A stretch of DNA of 64,000 bases from positions 2,181,001 through 2,245,000 of the forward strand of contig NZ_CP076668.1 of assembly GCF_018968705.1 (NCBI RefSeq), given 5' to 3'. Source of the stretch: Pseudomonas lijiangensis. Lineage in GTDB: Bacteria; Pseudomonadota; Gammaproteobacteria; Pseudomonadales; Pseudomonadaceae. The notes below the pieces were generated by a model. It saw only the letters and a program-made list of their open reading frames with translations, made no database searches and was not told the DNA's origin. Positions 45,893 through 54,446 of this stretch are shown one piece after another (position 1 is the first letter of the stretch; every line of letters begins with the position of its first letter). Position numbers and translations under genes: made by a program.

Positions 45893-47203
45893 TCAGATGC
45901 GCTCGGCAGCCTGGGGTGCGCTGTCCCATTGCGGGGTTTCAGGCGTAGCCGCGATGGCTTTACCGTCAAGCCGCCGCATGAGCACTTCGCGGTCGCAGGC
46001 CTTTTCCGACAGGGAGATCACCACGGTCGCGACGGCGTTGCTGGCCAGGCTGGTCAGCGCCCGGGCTTCGGACATGAAGCGATCGATGCCGATCAGCAAT
46101 GCCAGACCTGCCAGGGGAATGTCGTGGATGACCGTCAGGGTCGAGGCCAGGGCGACAAAACCGCTGCCGGTCACGCCCGCCGCACCCTTGGAGGACAGCA
46201 GCATGATTGCCAGCATGGTCAGGGTCTGGGTCATGCTCAGTTCGATATTGCACGCCTGGGCAATGAAGATGGCGGCCAGGGACAGATAGATCGCCGTGCC
46301 GTCCAGGTTGAACGAGTATCCCGTTGGCAGTACCAGGCCGACGACGCCTTTCTTGCAGCCCAGTGCCTGAAGCTTTTCCAGCATGCGAGGCATCACAGGT
46401 TCGGTCGAGGACGTGCCGAGCACCACCAGGAACTCTTCGCGGAAGTAGCGCAGCAGTTTCCAGAGGCTGAAGCCGTGAGCGCGACAGATCCCGCCCAGTA
46501 CCACGAACACGAAGAAGCCGCATGCGATGTACAGGGTCATGATGAGCTTGGCCAGCGAGCCCAGTGAGGTAATGCCGTATTGACCCACGGTGAATGCCAG
46601 GGCACCAAAGGCACCGACCGGAGCGAAGCGCATCAGGTAGGAAAAGATCTTGAAGACCATGTGCGAGGCCGATTCCAGCACATTGAGCACTGGCTTGCCG
46701 CGCTCGCCCAGGGACGAGAGTGCGAACCCGGACAACACGGCGATAAACAGCACCGGCAAGACTTCACCCTTGTTGAACGCGCCGATGAAGGTGTCCGGGA
46801 TAATGTGCATGAAAAAGTCCACGACACCCAGCTTCGCGGCGGAGTCGGTGTACTGGCTCAAACCGGCAGTGCTCAGTTTCGCCGGATCGATGTTCATGCC
46901 CACGCCTGGCTTGATCACATAGACCGCAATCAGTCCGATGAACAGGCTGATCACCGTCAGGGCCAGAAACAGCAGCATGGTCTTGCTCATCAGGCGCCCG
47001 AGAGAGCGCTTGTCGCTCATGCCGGCAATGCCGGTGACGATGGTGCAGAACACCACCGGTGCGATCATCATTTTGATCAGCTTGATGAATGCATCGCCCA
47101 GCGGTTTGAGAGCGATGGCTTGTTGAGCCCAGAAATGACCGACCAGAACCCCGAGGATTACGGCGCAGATAATCTGAAAGTAGAGCGATTTAGCGATTTT
47201 CAT
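45893..47203 (-). CDS. dctA: C4-dicarboxylate transporter DctA
   Basis: Inner-membrane H+ or Na+ symporter of 436 aa for succinate, fumarate and malate. DctA features are GTSSTEPVMPRM (serine-rich loop) and GYSFNLDGTAIYL. ATG 47203 (MKIAKSLYFQ) is the typical DctA N-terminus. It lies 77 bp after the isomerase gene in the same direction. An inverted repeat GGCATCG/CGATGCC (45834-45853) follows it but has no T-run. Confidence 0.9.
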   Translation of the reverse strand: MKIAKSLYFQIICAVILGVLVGHFWAQQAIALKPLGDAFIKLIKMMIAPVVFCTIVTGIAGMSDKRSLGRLMSKTMLLFLALTVISLFIGLIAVYVIKPGVGMNIDPAKLSTAGLSQYTDSAAKLGVVDFFMHIIPDTFIGAFNKGEVLPVLFIAVLSGFALSSLGERGKPVLNVLESASHMVFKIFSYLMRFAPVGAFGALAFTVGQYGITSLGSLAKLIMTLYIACGFFVFVVLGGICRAHGFSLWKLLRYFREEFLVVLGTSSTEPVMPRMLEKLQALGCKKGVVGLVLPTGYSFNLDGTAIYLSLAAIFIAQACNIELSMTQTLTMLAIMLLSSKGAAGVTGSGFVALASTLTVIHDIPLAGLALLIGIDRFMSEARALTSLASNAVATVVISLSEKACDREVLMRRLDGKAIAATPETPQWDSAPQAAERI

Positions 47204-47280
47204 GTTGCATCACCCATTATTGGAGTTGTTCTGATGCGGTACTCAGTATCAGGCAGAGCAGTGTGCAGCGATAAACAATG

Positions 47281-48363
47281 TCAGCCCGCCAGCCGTTGTG
47301 CGACAGGGGCGTAGACCTCGCCGGAGAAAAGGCGACGTGCCGTTCTCACCACCGAAGCCCGGATGGTCTGTCCGTTTTCACCGACGTACGCCAGGGCGAC
47401 CTGGATCGAACCGCTCGGATGCTCGATCCGGACTTCTTGCAGGCGCGGAGTCTGGGCGCTACCCAGCAGTCGGGCAACCACGGTGTCTTCACTGACGCAG
47501 GCTGTGGCCAGGCCGATGGAGCCAGTGATCGCCAGGGCCTTATGACAGTTATGCGGCATGAAATAGCGAACCTTGAGGGTGCCGCCTGCATCGGGCCGCG
47601 AAACCAGTACGGGTTTGGGGATCACCTTTTCGCTGACATCGCCCAGGCCCATGGCCAGTCCTGCCTGCAAACGCAAGGCTTCGAGCTTGCGAAGGAAATC
47701 CTTGTCGGCGTCGAGTTCGGCAGGCGTTTCGTCTCCACGCTTGCCCAGCAGGGACGCTTCGATGATGACCATGGGCATGGCCATGTCGATACAGGTCACG
47801 GGCACGCCGTCGAAGAGGTCGGTCTGTTTGCCGGTTGGGAACAGCTTGCCGGTCTTGCTGCCTGCTGCGTCCAGGAAAGTCAGTTGCACCGGGGCTGCGG
47901 TGCCCGGTACTCCGTCGATGCTGGTCTGGCCTTCGTAGCTGACCTGGCCGCCAGGGGTGCGGACATCGGCGCAGACGAACGTGCCGGTATTGAGGTTGCG
48001 GATGCGAACCTGAGTGACATCGCCAGTTGCCTCGACCAGACCCTGTTCCACTGCAAACGGGCCGACGGCGCAAAGCATGTTGCCGCAGTTGGGCGCAGTA
48101 TCGACACGGCGCTGGGAAACCATGACTTGCACGAACAGGTAGTCCACATCGGCATCTTCATGAGTCGACGGGCTGACGATTGCCACTTTGCTGGTCTGGG
48201 GGCTGCCACCACCGATTCCGTCGATTTCCAGCTCATGGCCAGAGCCCATGAGAGCCAGCAGCAGTTCATCGCGCTCAGCGGTCGAAGAGGGTAAATCACT
48301 GGCAAGAAAAACCGGCCCTTTGGAAGTGCCGCCGCGCATCAGGACGCAGGGAATCGGTTGCAT
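47281..48363 (-). CDS. PrpF/GalD family isomerase (4-oxalomesaconate tautomerase-like)
   Basis: Cytoplasmic isomerase of 360 aa with the diaminopimelate-epimerase-like PrpF fold. The opening MRGGTSKGPVF, DGIGGGSPQTSKVAI and PNCGNML are conserved. Family members move a double bond in tricarboxylates: PrpF on methylaconitate, GalD on 4-oxalomesaconate in gallate breakdown. None of the other gallate genes (galA, galB, galC) is here; the neighbours are CitMHS, DctA and OprD transporters. A citrate/aconitate-type substrate is as likely as 4-oxalomesaconate. A divergent LysR gene probably activates it. Confidence 0.8.
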   Translation of the reverse strand: MQPIPCVLMRGGTSKGPVFLASDLPSSTAERDELLLALMGSGHELEIDGIGGGSPQTSKVAIVSPSTHEDADVDYLFVQVMVSQRRVDTAPNCGNMLCAVGPFAVEQGLVEATGDVTQVRIRNLNTGTFVCADVRTPGGQVSYEGQTSIDGVPGTAAPVQLTFLDAAGSKTGKLFPTGKQTDLFDGVPVTCIDMAMPMVIIEASLLGKRGDETPAELDADKDFLRKLEALRLQAGLAMGLGDVSEKVIPKPVLVSRPDAGGTLKVRYFMPHNCHKALAITGSIGLATACVSEDTVVARLLGSAQTPRLQEVRIEHPSGSIQVALAYVGENGQTIRASVVRTARRLFSGEVYAPVAQRLAG

Positions 48364-48381
48364 AGTTTTGGACTCTTATTG

Positions 48382-48400
48382 ATCAATTGGGGTAATTGAT
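48382..48400. promoter_or_regulatory. Candidate LysR operator
   Basis: ATCAATT-GGGGT-AATTGAT is a perfect 7-bp inverted repeat with a 5-bp spacer in the divergent region between the isomerase (start 48363) and the LysR gene (start 48531). It contains the T-N11-A pattern expected for a LysR site and lies 19 bp upstream of the isomerase start. Confidence 0.6.
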
Positions 48401-48530
48401 GTGTTGGAAGCAAGAGTCCCATGGATTTTTAAGCGTATCCAATGCAAAGATCGTAGCTATTATTCCACTTCAGGCAATAATACTCCGCTGGTCTTGAACG
48501 CCCATCACAATCCACCAAAAGGAAAATAAT

Positions 48531-49421
48531 GTGGAATATGAGCTGCAAGATATTCGATCGTTCGTGAAAATCGCTGAACTTGGCAGCTTTCACGAAGCTG
48601 CCGAAGTGCTGCATATTTCCCAGCCTGCACTCACCCGGCGAATCAAGAAGCTCGAGCAGGGGCTGGGCACATCATTGCTGGATCGCACCACTCGCCGGGT
48701 CAGCCTGACCAGTGTCGGACGCGACTTTTTCCCCAAGGCGCGACGACTTCTGGATGACTTCGAGGACTCGATCCTCAATATCCGGGAGTTGGCAGAGCGC
48801 CAGATCGGTCAGGTGACCCTGGCCTGTATTCCTACGGCCGCTTTCTACTTTCTGCCTTCGGTGATCCGCCTGTACAACGAGCGTTATCCCAAGATCCGCA
48901 TCCGCCTGCTGGACCTCAGTGCCAATGAAGGGCTGGAAGCTGTTTTGCGAGGGGAGGCGGATTTCGGCATCAACATGATGAGCGGGCAGCATCCCGATAT
49001 CGAGTTTGTGCCTCTCGTCAAAGAGCCTTTCGTGCTCGCCTGCCGACGTGACCATGAGTTGGCAAAGCGTGAGTCGGTTGCCTGGATGGAACTCAGTGAA
49101 TATCGTCTGATCGGCGTTGGCCGCCTGAGCGGCAACCGGATGATTCTCGACCATGCACTGGCCGGTCTGAGCTGGCGGCCAAAGTGGTTTTATGAAGTGC
49201 AGCACTTGTCGACGTCGCTGGGCATGGTCGAGGCCGGGCTAGGCATCTCCGCCATGCCCAGCCTGGCCATGCCGGCTGAAGGGCATCCCACGCTGGTCAG
49301 CGTTCCATTGGTGGACCCGGTGGTTGACCGGACCCTGGGGCTGGTTTCCCGGCGCGGCGCTTCGCTTTCGCCCGCTGCCGAAAAATTCGTGGCCATGCTG
49401 CTGGAGCAATGGCCTCAGTAA
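48531..49421 (+). CDS. LysR family transcriptional regulator (divergent from isomerase operon)
   Basis: Regulator of 296 aa with an N-terminal winged helix (DIRSFVKIAELGSFHEAAEV, QPALTRRIKKLEQGLG) and an effector domain. It starts at GTG 48531, with AAGGAAAA 7 nt upstream and no better in-frame start. It is divergent from the PrpF/GalD-like isomerase and the linked carboxylate transporters, with a palindromic site between them, so it most likely controls that operon in response to its substrate. Confidence 0.9.
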   Translation: MEYELQDIRSFVKIAELGSFHEAAEVLHISQPALTRRIKKLEQGLGTSLLDRTTRRVSLTSVGRDFFPKARRLLDDFEDSILNIRELAERQIGQVTLACIPTAAFYFLPSVIRLYNERYPKIRIRLLDLSANEGLEAVLRGEADFGINMMSGQHPDIEFVPLVKEPFVLACRRDHELAKRESVAWMELSEYRLIGVGRLSGNRMILDHALAGLSWRPKWFYEVQHLSTSLGMVEAGLGISAMPSLAMPAEGHPTLVSVPLVDPVVDRTLGLVSRRGASLSPAAEKFVAMLLEQWPQ

Positions 49422-49426
49422 GGAGC

Positions 49427-49573
49427 GCGCCGATCAGTTAAGGTCAATGAATCACTTTGTGGGAGGCAGCTTGCTGGCGACTTCAGCGTACGACGCAGAA
49501 TATCAGCCAGTTTCAGGCCTTTTTCGCCAGCAAGCTGCCTCCCACGAGTTTTGTTTGGGCATTAACGGGTCAG
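49427..49573. repeat. Nested inverted-repeat element, copy D
   Basis: Outer left end GCCGATCAGTTAAGG and a diverged right end (GCATTAACGGGTCAG) enclose inner arms GGGAGGCAGCTTGCTGGCGA and complement. The centre is almost identical to copy C. The right outer end runs into the stop codon of the ATPase gene at 49570. Confidence 0.8.
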
Positions 49574-50361
49574 CAAGGCCGCAGGCGCAGTATCCGTGCA
49601 CCATCGAACGGATCGGTCAGCCAGTGGGCCCGTACTCCGAAAGTGGCGTGCAGGCGTTCAGGCGTCAGCACGTCCACAGGCTTGCCCAGCGCAACCATGC
49701 GACCGTTTTCCATTACCGCCACGCGGTCACAGCCCAGCGCCTGATTGAGGTCGTGCAGGGCGATGACGGTGGTGACCGGCAAGGACTTGATCAGCCCCGG
49801 AATCGACAGTTGATGCTGGATATCCAGGTGGTTGGTCGGCTCGTCCAGCAACAGGATCTGTGGGCGTTGCGCCAGTGCCCGGGCGATATGGGTGCGCTGG
49901 CGTTCGCCACCGGACAAGGTATGCCAGGCGCGTTTGATCAGGTGCAGCATGCCGACATCCTGCAAGGCCTGACGGACAATGGCGTCATCTTCGTCGCTCC
50001 AGGGTTCCAGCGCCGACAGCCAGGGCGTGCGACCCAGTTCGACGGCATCCAGTACGGTGATGGCGTCGCTGGTCTCGGCCTGTTGCTCGACCACCGCCAA
50101 CTGTCGGGCGATATCCCGGCGCTTCATGCTGTTCAGTGCCTGCCCATTGAGCTGTACCTGACCGCTGGAAGGCGTCTGAATACCCGACAGCAGCTTGATC
50201 AGGGTCGACTTTCCCGAACCATTGGGGCCGACAATGCCCAGGGTTTCTCCGGGCGCAATGCTCAGGTTCACGTCCTTGAGCAGGATCTTGTCCTTGAGCC
50301 AATAACCCAGGCCCGAACAGCCGAGTGCCGGGGTGTCGACGATGGGCGAGAAGGCGTTCAT
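49570..50361 (-). CDS. FecE/BtuD-type ABC transporter ATP-binding protein
   Basis: Cytoplasmic ATPase of 263 aa with Walker A GPNGSGKST (45-53), signature LSGGERQR and Walker B LLLDEPTNHLD, typical of metal-chelate and cobalamin importers. ATG 50361 overlaps the permease stop by 4 bp. Last gene of a binding-protein, permease, ATPase operon headed by a cobalamin riboswitch, so it probably powers corrinoid uptake. Confidence 0.9.
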   Translation of the reverse strand: MNAFSPIVDTPALGCSGLGYWLKDKILLKDVNLSIAPGETLGIVGPNGSGKSTLIKLLSGIQTPSSGQVQLNGQALNSMKRRDIARQLAVVEQQAETSDAITVLDAVELGRTPWLSALEPWSDEDDAIVRQALQDVGMLHLIKRAWHTLSGGERQRTHIARALAQRPQILLLDEPTNHLDIQHQLSIPGLIKSLPVTTVIALHDLNQALGCDRVAVMENGRMVALGKPVDVLTPERLHATFGVRAHWLTDPFDGARILRLRPC

Positions 50362-51380
50362 CGTGTGGTTTTCCCCCGGATAAGAATCAGCGCAAAGACC
50401 GGCGCGCCGATCAGCGCGGTAATGACACCGATCGGCAACACCTGGCCCTTGATCAGGGTGCGGGACAGGATATCGGCGGCAATCAGGAACAGCGCACCGC
50501 ACAAGGCGCTGAGCGGGACCAGACGGGCATGACGTACTCCGGCCACCATGCGTACGGCATGGGGAATCACCAGACCGACAAAGCCGATGGAACCGACGAT
50601 GGACACCATCACTGCCGTGACCAGTGTCGCCGAGGCGATCAGCACGATTTGCACGCGCCGCACCGGAATGCCGAGGGACGCTGCCGAATCGCTGCCGAAG
50701 GTAAAGGCATCCAGCGCTCGCCGATGCCACAGGCAGACCAGCAAGCCAACCACCACCACCGGCACCGCCAGCCATACCGAATGCCAGCGCACGCCACTGA
50801 GATTGCCCAGCAGCCAGAACATGATGCCCCGTGCCTGCTCGGCGCTGGCTGACTTGGTGATGAGAAACGAAGTCAGTGCATGGAAGAGCTGTGAGCCGGC
50901 GATGCCAGCCAGAATGATGTGCGCTGCTGCGGTCGGACCATGTGAAGAGCGAGCGAGCAGGGCGACCAGGGAAAAAGCCGCCACGGCGCCCACGAAAGCC
51001 CCCGCCGACATGGAAATGGCCCCGGCACCCAGCCCCATGATTGCTACAAGCACCGCACCGGTCGAGGCGCCCGCGGAGATGCCCAGCAAATACGGATCGG
51101 CCAGCGGGTTGCGCAGCAGCGATTGCAGCACGACCCCGGAAATCGCCAGCCCTGCGCCACAGGCCGCAGCCACGATGGAGCGGGTCAGGCGATAGTTCCA
51201 GACGATGCCTTCGTCGATAGGGTCGAGCACGTACCCTGCTGCCCAGAGCTTGTTTGCCAGTACCTGGAAGACCACAGGCATGCTGATGGTGGTTTCGCCG
51301 ATGGCTGCACCCGCCACGATGGCCAGCAGCAGAACGGCTGTCACCCAGAGCATGTGGCCGAGCGCAGTGGTCAGTTTCAT
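50358..51380 (-). CDS. FecCD/BtuC-type ABC transporter permease
   Basis: Inner-membrane permease of 340 aa with about ten helices of the FecCD family. Landmarks are GAGLAISGVVLQSLLRNPLA and DPYLLGISAGAS. It overlaps the binding-protein gene upstream and the ATPase gene downstream by 4 bp each. Located behind a cobalamin riboswitch, so a BtuC-like role is favoured over siderophore transport. Confidence 0.9.
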   Translation of the reverse strand: MKLTTALGHMLWVTAVLLLAIVAGAAIGETTISMPVVFQVLANKLWAAGYVLDPIDEGIVWNYRLTRSIVAAACGAGLAISGVVLQSLLRNPLADPYLLGISAGASTGAVLVAIMGLGAGAISMSAGAFVGAVAAFSLVALLARSSHGPTAAAHIILAGIAGSQLFHALTSFLITKSASAEQARGIMFWLLGNLSGVRWHSVWLAVPVVVVGLLVCLWHRRALDAFTFGSDSAASLGIPVRRVQIVLIASATLVTAVMVSIVGSIGFVGLVIPHAVRMVAGVRHARLVPLSALCGALFLIAADILSRTLIKGQVLPIGVITALIGAPVFALILIRGKTTR

Positions 51381-52390
51381 TGGGCGGCGTTGTAGCGATT
51401 GGCGGCTTCGGCCAGTTCTTCGATACCGGTAAACAGCCGGATACTGGCCTGCATGGCATCGGCATCGATGATCACGATACGGTCATGCTTGACCGCGTCC
51501 ATGTTGCGGGTCACCGGGTCGGACTTGAGGAATTCGAGTTTCCTGCGGTAGTCGTCGGCCGGAAAACGACGGCGGTCCATGCGCGCGATCACCAGAATGT
51601 CCGGATTGGCCTTGGCGATGGTTTCCCAGCCCACGGTCGGCCATTCTTCGTCGGATTCGACGATATTGCGCATGCCCAGGTTATTGAGCATGAAGTCCGG
51701 GATGCCCTTGCGGCCTGCAACGTAAGGATCAATGTTGATATCTGCGCTGGAGAACCAGAACACCGCGGACACATCCCGTTCCTTGTTCTGTTTGACGTTG
51801 GCGACCGCGTGGGCCAGGCGATTGCGCAGCTCTGCAACCAGTTGTTGCCCGCGATCCTGCACGTCGAATATCTGGGCGAGCTGTTCGATGCTCTTGTAGA
51901 TGGTGTCGATGCGGAAGGGCTCAAGGCGTGTGCCATCAGCGCCTACCAGATTGTCCTTGCCTTCGCAGTCGGACGGCATGATGTAGGTCGGGATCTTCAA
52001 ATCATGAAACTGCTGGCGTGTGCCGACCACGCCCTGGGCACCCACCATCCATTCAAGCTGGACGGGCACCAGTTCCGGGCGCTTGCCGATGACGGCCTCG
52101 AAACTCGGGTCGTTGTCCGCCAGGCGCTCGACCTTGTCGTTCTGTGCCTTGAAACGTGGCAGCACATCGTTGAACCACAGCGAAGTGCCCACCAGTCTGT
52201 CGCCCAGGCCCAGTTCGTAGAGCATTTCAGTGCCGGACTGGCCGATGGTCACAGCCCTGCGTGGCGCGTGCTCGAAGGTCAGCTTCAGGCCACAGTTCTC
52301 GACGGTCAGCGGGTACTGTGTGGGAGCAGCGAGGCTCGGGGTGGACAGGCTCAAACCGGCGATGAGTGCCGCAAGGCGAGGCAGTGACAT
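51377..52390 (-). CDS. ABC transporter substrate-binding protein (FecB/BtuF-like), riboswitch-controlled
   Basis: Periplasmic binding protein of 337 aa with a signal peptide (cleavage near SLAAPTQ). It has the two-lobed helical-backbone fold of chelate-binding proteins, with RRAVTIGQSGTEMLYELGLG and the NCG motif near the mature N-terminus. ATG 52390 gives the signal peptide; codons upstream would run back toward the riboswitch. The linked riboswitch indicates that a cobalamin or precursor such as cobinamide is the substrate, although NCG-type proteins of this family are often annotated as iron-siderophore binding. Confidence 0.85.
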   Translation of the reverse strand: MSLPRLAALIAGLSLSTPSLAAPTQYPLTVENCGLKLTFEHAPRRAVTIGQSGTEMLYELGLGDRLVGTSLWFNDVLPRFKAQNDKVERLADNDPSFEAVIGKRPELVPVQLEWMVGAQGVVGTRQQFHDLKIPTYIMPSDCEGKDNLVGADGTRLEPFRIDTIYKSIEQLAQIFDVQDRGQQLVAELRNRLAHAVANVKQNKERDVSAVFWFSSADINIDPYVAGRKGIPDFMLNNLGMRNIVESDEEWPTVGWETIAKANPDILVIARMDRRRFPADDYRRKLEFLKSDPVTRNMDAVKHDRIVIIDADAMQASIRLFTGIEELAEAANRYNAAQ

Positions 52391-52536
52391 GTAATGCGAT
52401 CTCCGTTTCGTACGTGCAAGGCGCAATGTACAGACAGGAAACACATCCCTCGGCACTGCACAAAAGGCAGGGCAAGGCAGCCATGAACCGGCGCGCGGAT
52501 GTCCTTCCCGGACACCCCGCCGGTCAGTTAACGTGC

Positions 52537-52722
52537 AGGTCGGCAGGTCTCCTGACTGGCATGTCATCACCTTGACTCCAGCCTTCCCGGAAAATCACCA
52601 GTGGCTGTCATGGAGCTGGCTCGATGCCTACAGTTGCGGGGGCAGTTTCGTTTGAGTCTGCACAGATGCGCAGCCCTCGAATTCCCTGTTAGTTCCTCTC
52701 GGAAACCGACGGGGCGCGATGG
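52537..52722 (-). promoter_or_regulatory. Cobalamin (B12) riboswitch
   Basis: Read on the minus strand, the region holds the conserved elements in order: AACAGGGAA, CTGCCCCCGCAACTG, GCCACTG, GGGAAGGC and the closing CAGTCAGGAGACCTGCC (52542-52559). These match the Btu-box class of cobalamin riboswitch. It lies about 150 nt before the binding-protein start and should repress the operon when adenosylcobalamin is abundant. It occupies most of the 355-bp gap 52391-52745. Confidence 0.95.
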
Positions 52723-52745
52723 TAAACGATAAGCCTTCTTAGTGG

Positions 52746-53462
52746 CTAATCCTTTGCGCGAAAGCGCTGCAGGCAGTTGATCAGGTGCAGGCGCATCGCC
52801 GCCCTGGCCGCATCGCGATCCTGATGGGCGATGGCCGAGTAGATCTGCTCCTGTTCGCGCTGCTGGATCTGCGGGTCATCCATGAGCCGAGTCGACGGCA
52901 CATTGCCGAAGCCGACCCGTGCGCGAGGCAGAATGCTGTTGCCCAGTTGCGTCATGACATCGGTAAAGAAACTGTTGGCGGTGCACTGCACGATGCAGCG
53001 ATGAAACTCGAAGTCGGCCTGGGTCGTATCGGTTTCGTTCTGGTCGCAGCGATGCAGCTCGTCCAGCGCCTGTCGGATGGCTTCGAGTTGCTCCGGCGTG
53101 CGCCGTTGTGCGGCGAGGGCGGCGGATTCCGGTTCCAGGCTCAGGCGCAACTCGATGATGGCCGCGGCATCGGGAGGGCTGCCGGAGATGGCTTCCGGAA
53201 TCTGGAAGTCCCGCGGGCGCGAAGCATCGACCACGAAGGTTCCGATGCCGTGACGGGTTTCTACCAGCCCCTCGGCCTGAAGACGCGACATGGCTTCGCG
53301 AACCACGGTGCGGCTGACACCGGTTTCCCGGATGATGACCTGCTCGGTGGGCAGCTTTTCACCGCTCTTGATCTCGCCTTCGCGGATCTTGCGCGAGAAC
53401 TCGGCGACCAGTTGCTGGGTCAGGCTGGAGCGACGACCTGTCGGGGAAGAAGGGTGTTCCAT
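52746..53462 (-). CDS. FadR/GntR family transcriptional regulator
   Basis: Regulator of 238 aa with a GntR winged helix (GEKLPTEQVI, VSRTVVREAMSRLQAEGLVE) and an FCD effector domain. ATG 53462 is preferred; a longer frame would cross the promoter of the divergent paralogue. It is divergent from another FadR-type gene of similar sequence, 110 bp away. The pair sits beside an uptake cluster for a likely sugar acid, so one or both probably control it. FCD domains often bind a metal and a small carboxylate. Confidence 0.9.
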   Translation of the reverse strand: MEHPSSPTGRRSSLTQQLVAEFSRKIREGEIKSGEKLPTEQVIIRETGVSRTVVREAMSRLQAEGLVETRHGIGTFVVDASRPRDFQIPEAISGSPPDAAAIIELRLSLEPESAALAAQRRTPEQLEAIRQALDELHRCDQNETDTTQADFEFHRCIVQCTANSFFTDVMTQLGNSILPRARVGFGNVPSTRLMDDPQIQQREQEQIYSAIAHQDRDAARAAMRLHLINCLQRFRAKD

Positions 53463-53572
53463 GGGCGGGCTGATCGGGTCCGTGTCGGGTTGCTGAGTAT
53501 AACCGTAGTCATGGTGTGTTTTGTGTCGTGATCGCAGCCTATACTGCGGCATTAGATCGAATTGAGGCTGCA

Positions 53573-54298
53573 ATGTCGGACAACGTCGTTTCCTCGCAGA
53601 AAAACCATCGCCGTCTGGCTGAAACCCTGGTCGACCGTTTCGCCCAGCGCATGCGCGATGGCGTGCTGCAGCGTGGCGAGAAGCTGCCTTCCGAGATCCA
53701 CATCATGGAAGCCGAAGGCGTCAGCCGAACGGTGGTGCGCGATGCCCTGTCGCGGATGCAGGCGGCAGGGTTGGTGGAAACGCGCCACGGGGTAGGGACC
53801 TTTGTGTTGGACATGCCGCCACCTGAAGGCTTTTCGGTCGGGCCGGCGACCATCGCGACCCTGTCCGACGTGCTCAATCTGCTGGAGTTTCGCATCAGCC
53901 TTGAAGTCGAAGCGGCCGGGCTGGCTGCGCAGCGTCGCAGTCCTGAAGCCTTGCTGGAACTCAAGCGGGCTTTCGATGCGCTGCTTGAAGGCCCGGAAAA
54001 GTCCGGGACTACCATCAATGCCGACTTCCAGTTTCACCTCAAGATCGCCAAGGCTTCGGGCAATGCCTACCTGATCGACATCATGAAACACCTGGGCACC
54101 AAGCTGATTCCGCGCACCCGCATGAATTCCGCCTACACCGGGCAAAGTGATCGCAGCGCCTACCTGGCCGGGATCAACGCCGAGCATCGGCAGATCTACA
54201 ACGCGATTGCCGAAGGCAATGTGGATGCGGCCCGCTCGGCCATGTACCTGCACCTCAACGGCAGCCGCATCCGGTTGCGGCGTACTCATAGCGAGTAG
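53573..54298 (+). CDS. FadR/GntR family transcriptional regulator (paralogue)
   Basis: Regulator of 241 aa, clearly similar to the divergent gene at 52746-53462 (shared GEKLPSE, GVSRTVVRDALSRMQAAGLV, VETRHGVGTFV). GAGG lies 5 nt before ATG 53573. The FCD effector domain is complete. The two paralogues share one intergenic region with a TATACT box near 53540. They may have arisen by inverted duplication and may regulate one another or split control of the downstream cluster. Confidence 0.9.
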   Translation: MSDNVVSSQKNHRRLAETLVDRFAQRMRDGVLQRGEKLPSEIHIMEAEGVSRTVVRDALSRMQAAGLVETRHGVGTFVLDMPPPEGFSVGPATIATLSDVLNLLEFRISLEVEAAGLAAQRRSPEALLELKRAFDALLEGPEKSGTTINADFQFHLKIAKASGNAYLIDIMKHLGTKLIPRTRMNSAYTGQSDRSAYLAGINAEHRQIYNAIAEGNVDAARSAMYLHLNGSRIRLRRTHSE

Positions 54299-54327
54299 AA
54301 AGTTTGTTCGCGATTGAATTGTCTGTT

Positions 54328-54418
54328 GTGGGAGCGGACTTGTCCGCGAAGACGGCTTCCCATACAGATAAATCTGTGTGGGATGTTCCGGCCCTTCGCG
54401 GATGAATCCGCTCCCACG
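54328..54418. repeat. REPIN: paired REP palindromes with an inner hairpin
   Basis: Arms GGGAGCGGACTTGTCCGCGA and CTTCGCGGATGAATCCGCTCCCAC enclose a second inverted repeat (CCCATACAGAT/ATCTGTGTGGG). It separates two convergent genes and belongs to the GGGAGCG family seen at 8131 and 61971. Confidence 0.85.
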
Positions 54419-54446
54419 GCTGTAGGAGCCAACTGGTGATGAAGAA

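Noticed and set aside
49570..51465. Long reading of the ATPase gene (631 codons)
   Set aside because: The extra N-terminal part is the out-of-frame antisense/alternate reading of the permease gene; the ATPase begins at ATG 50361 with normal length.
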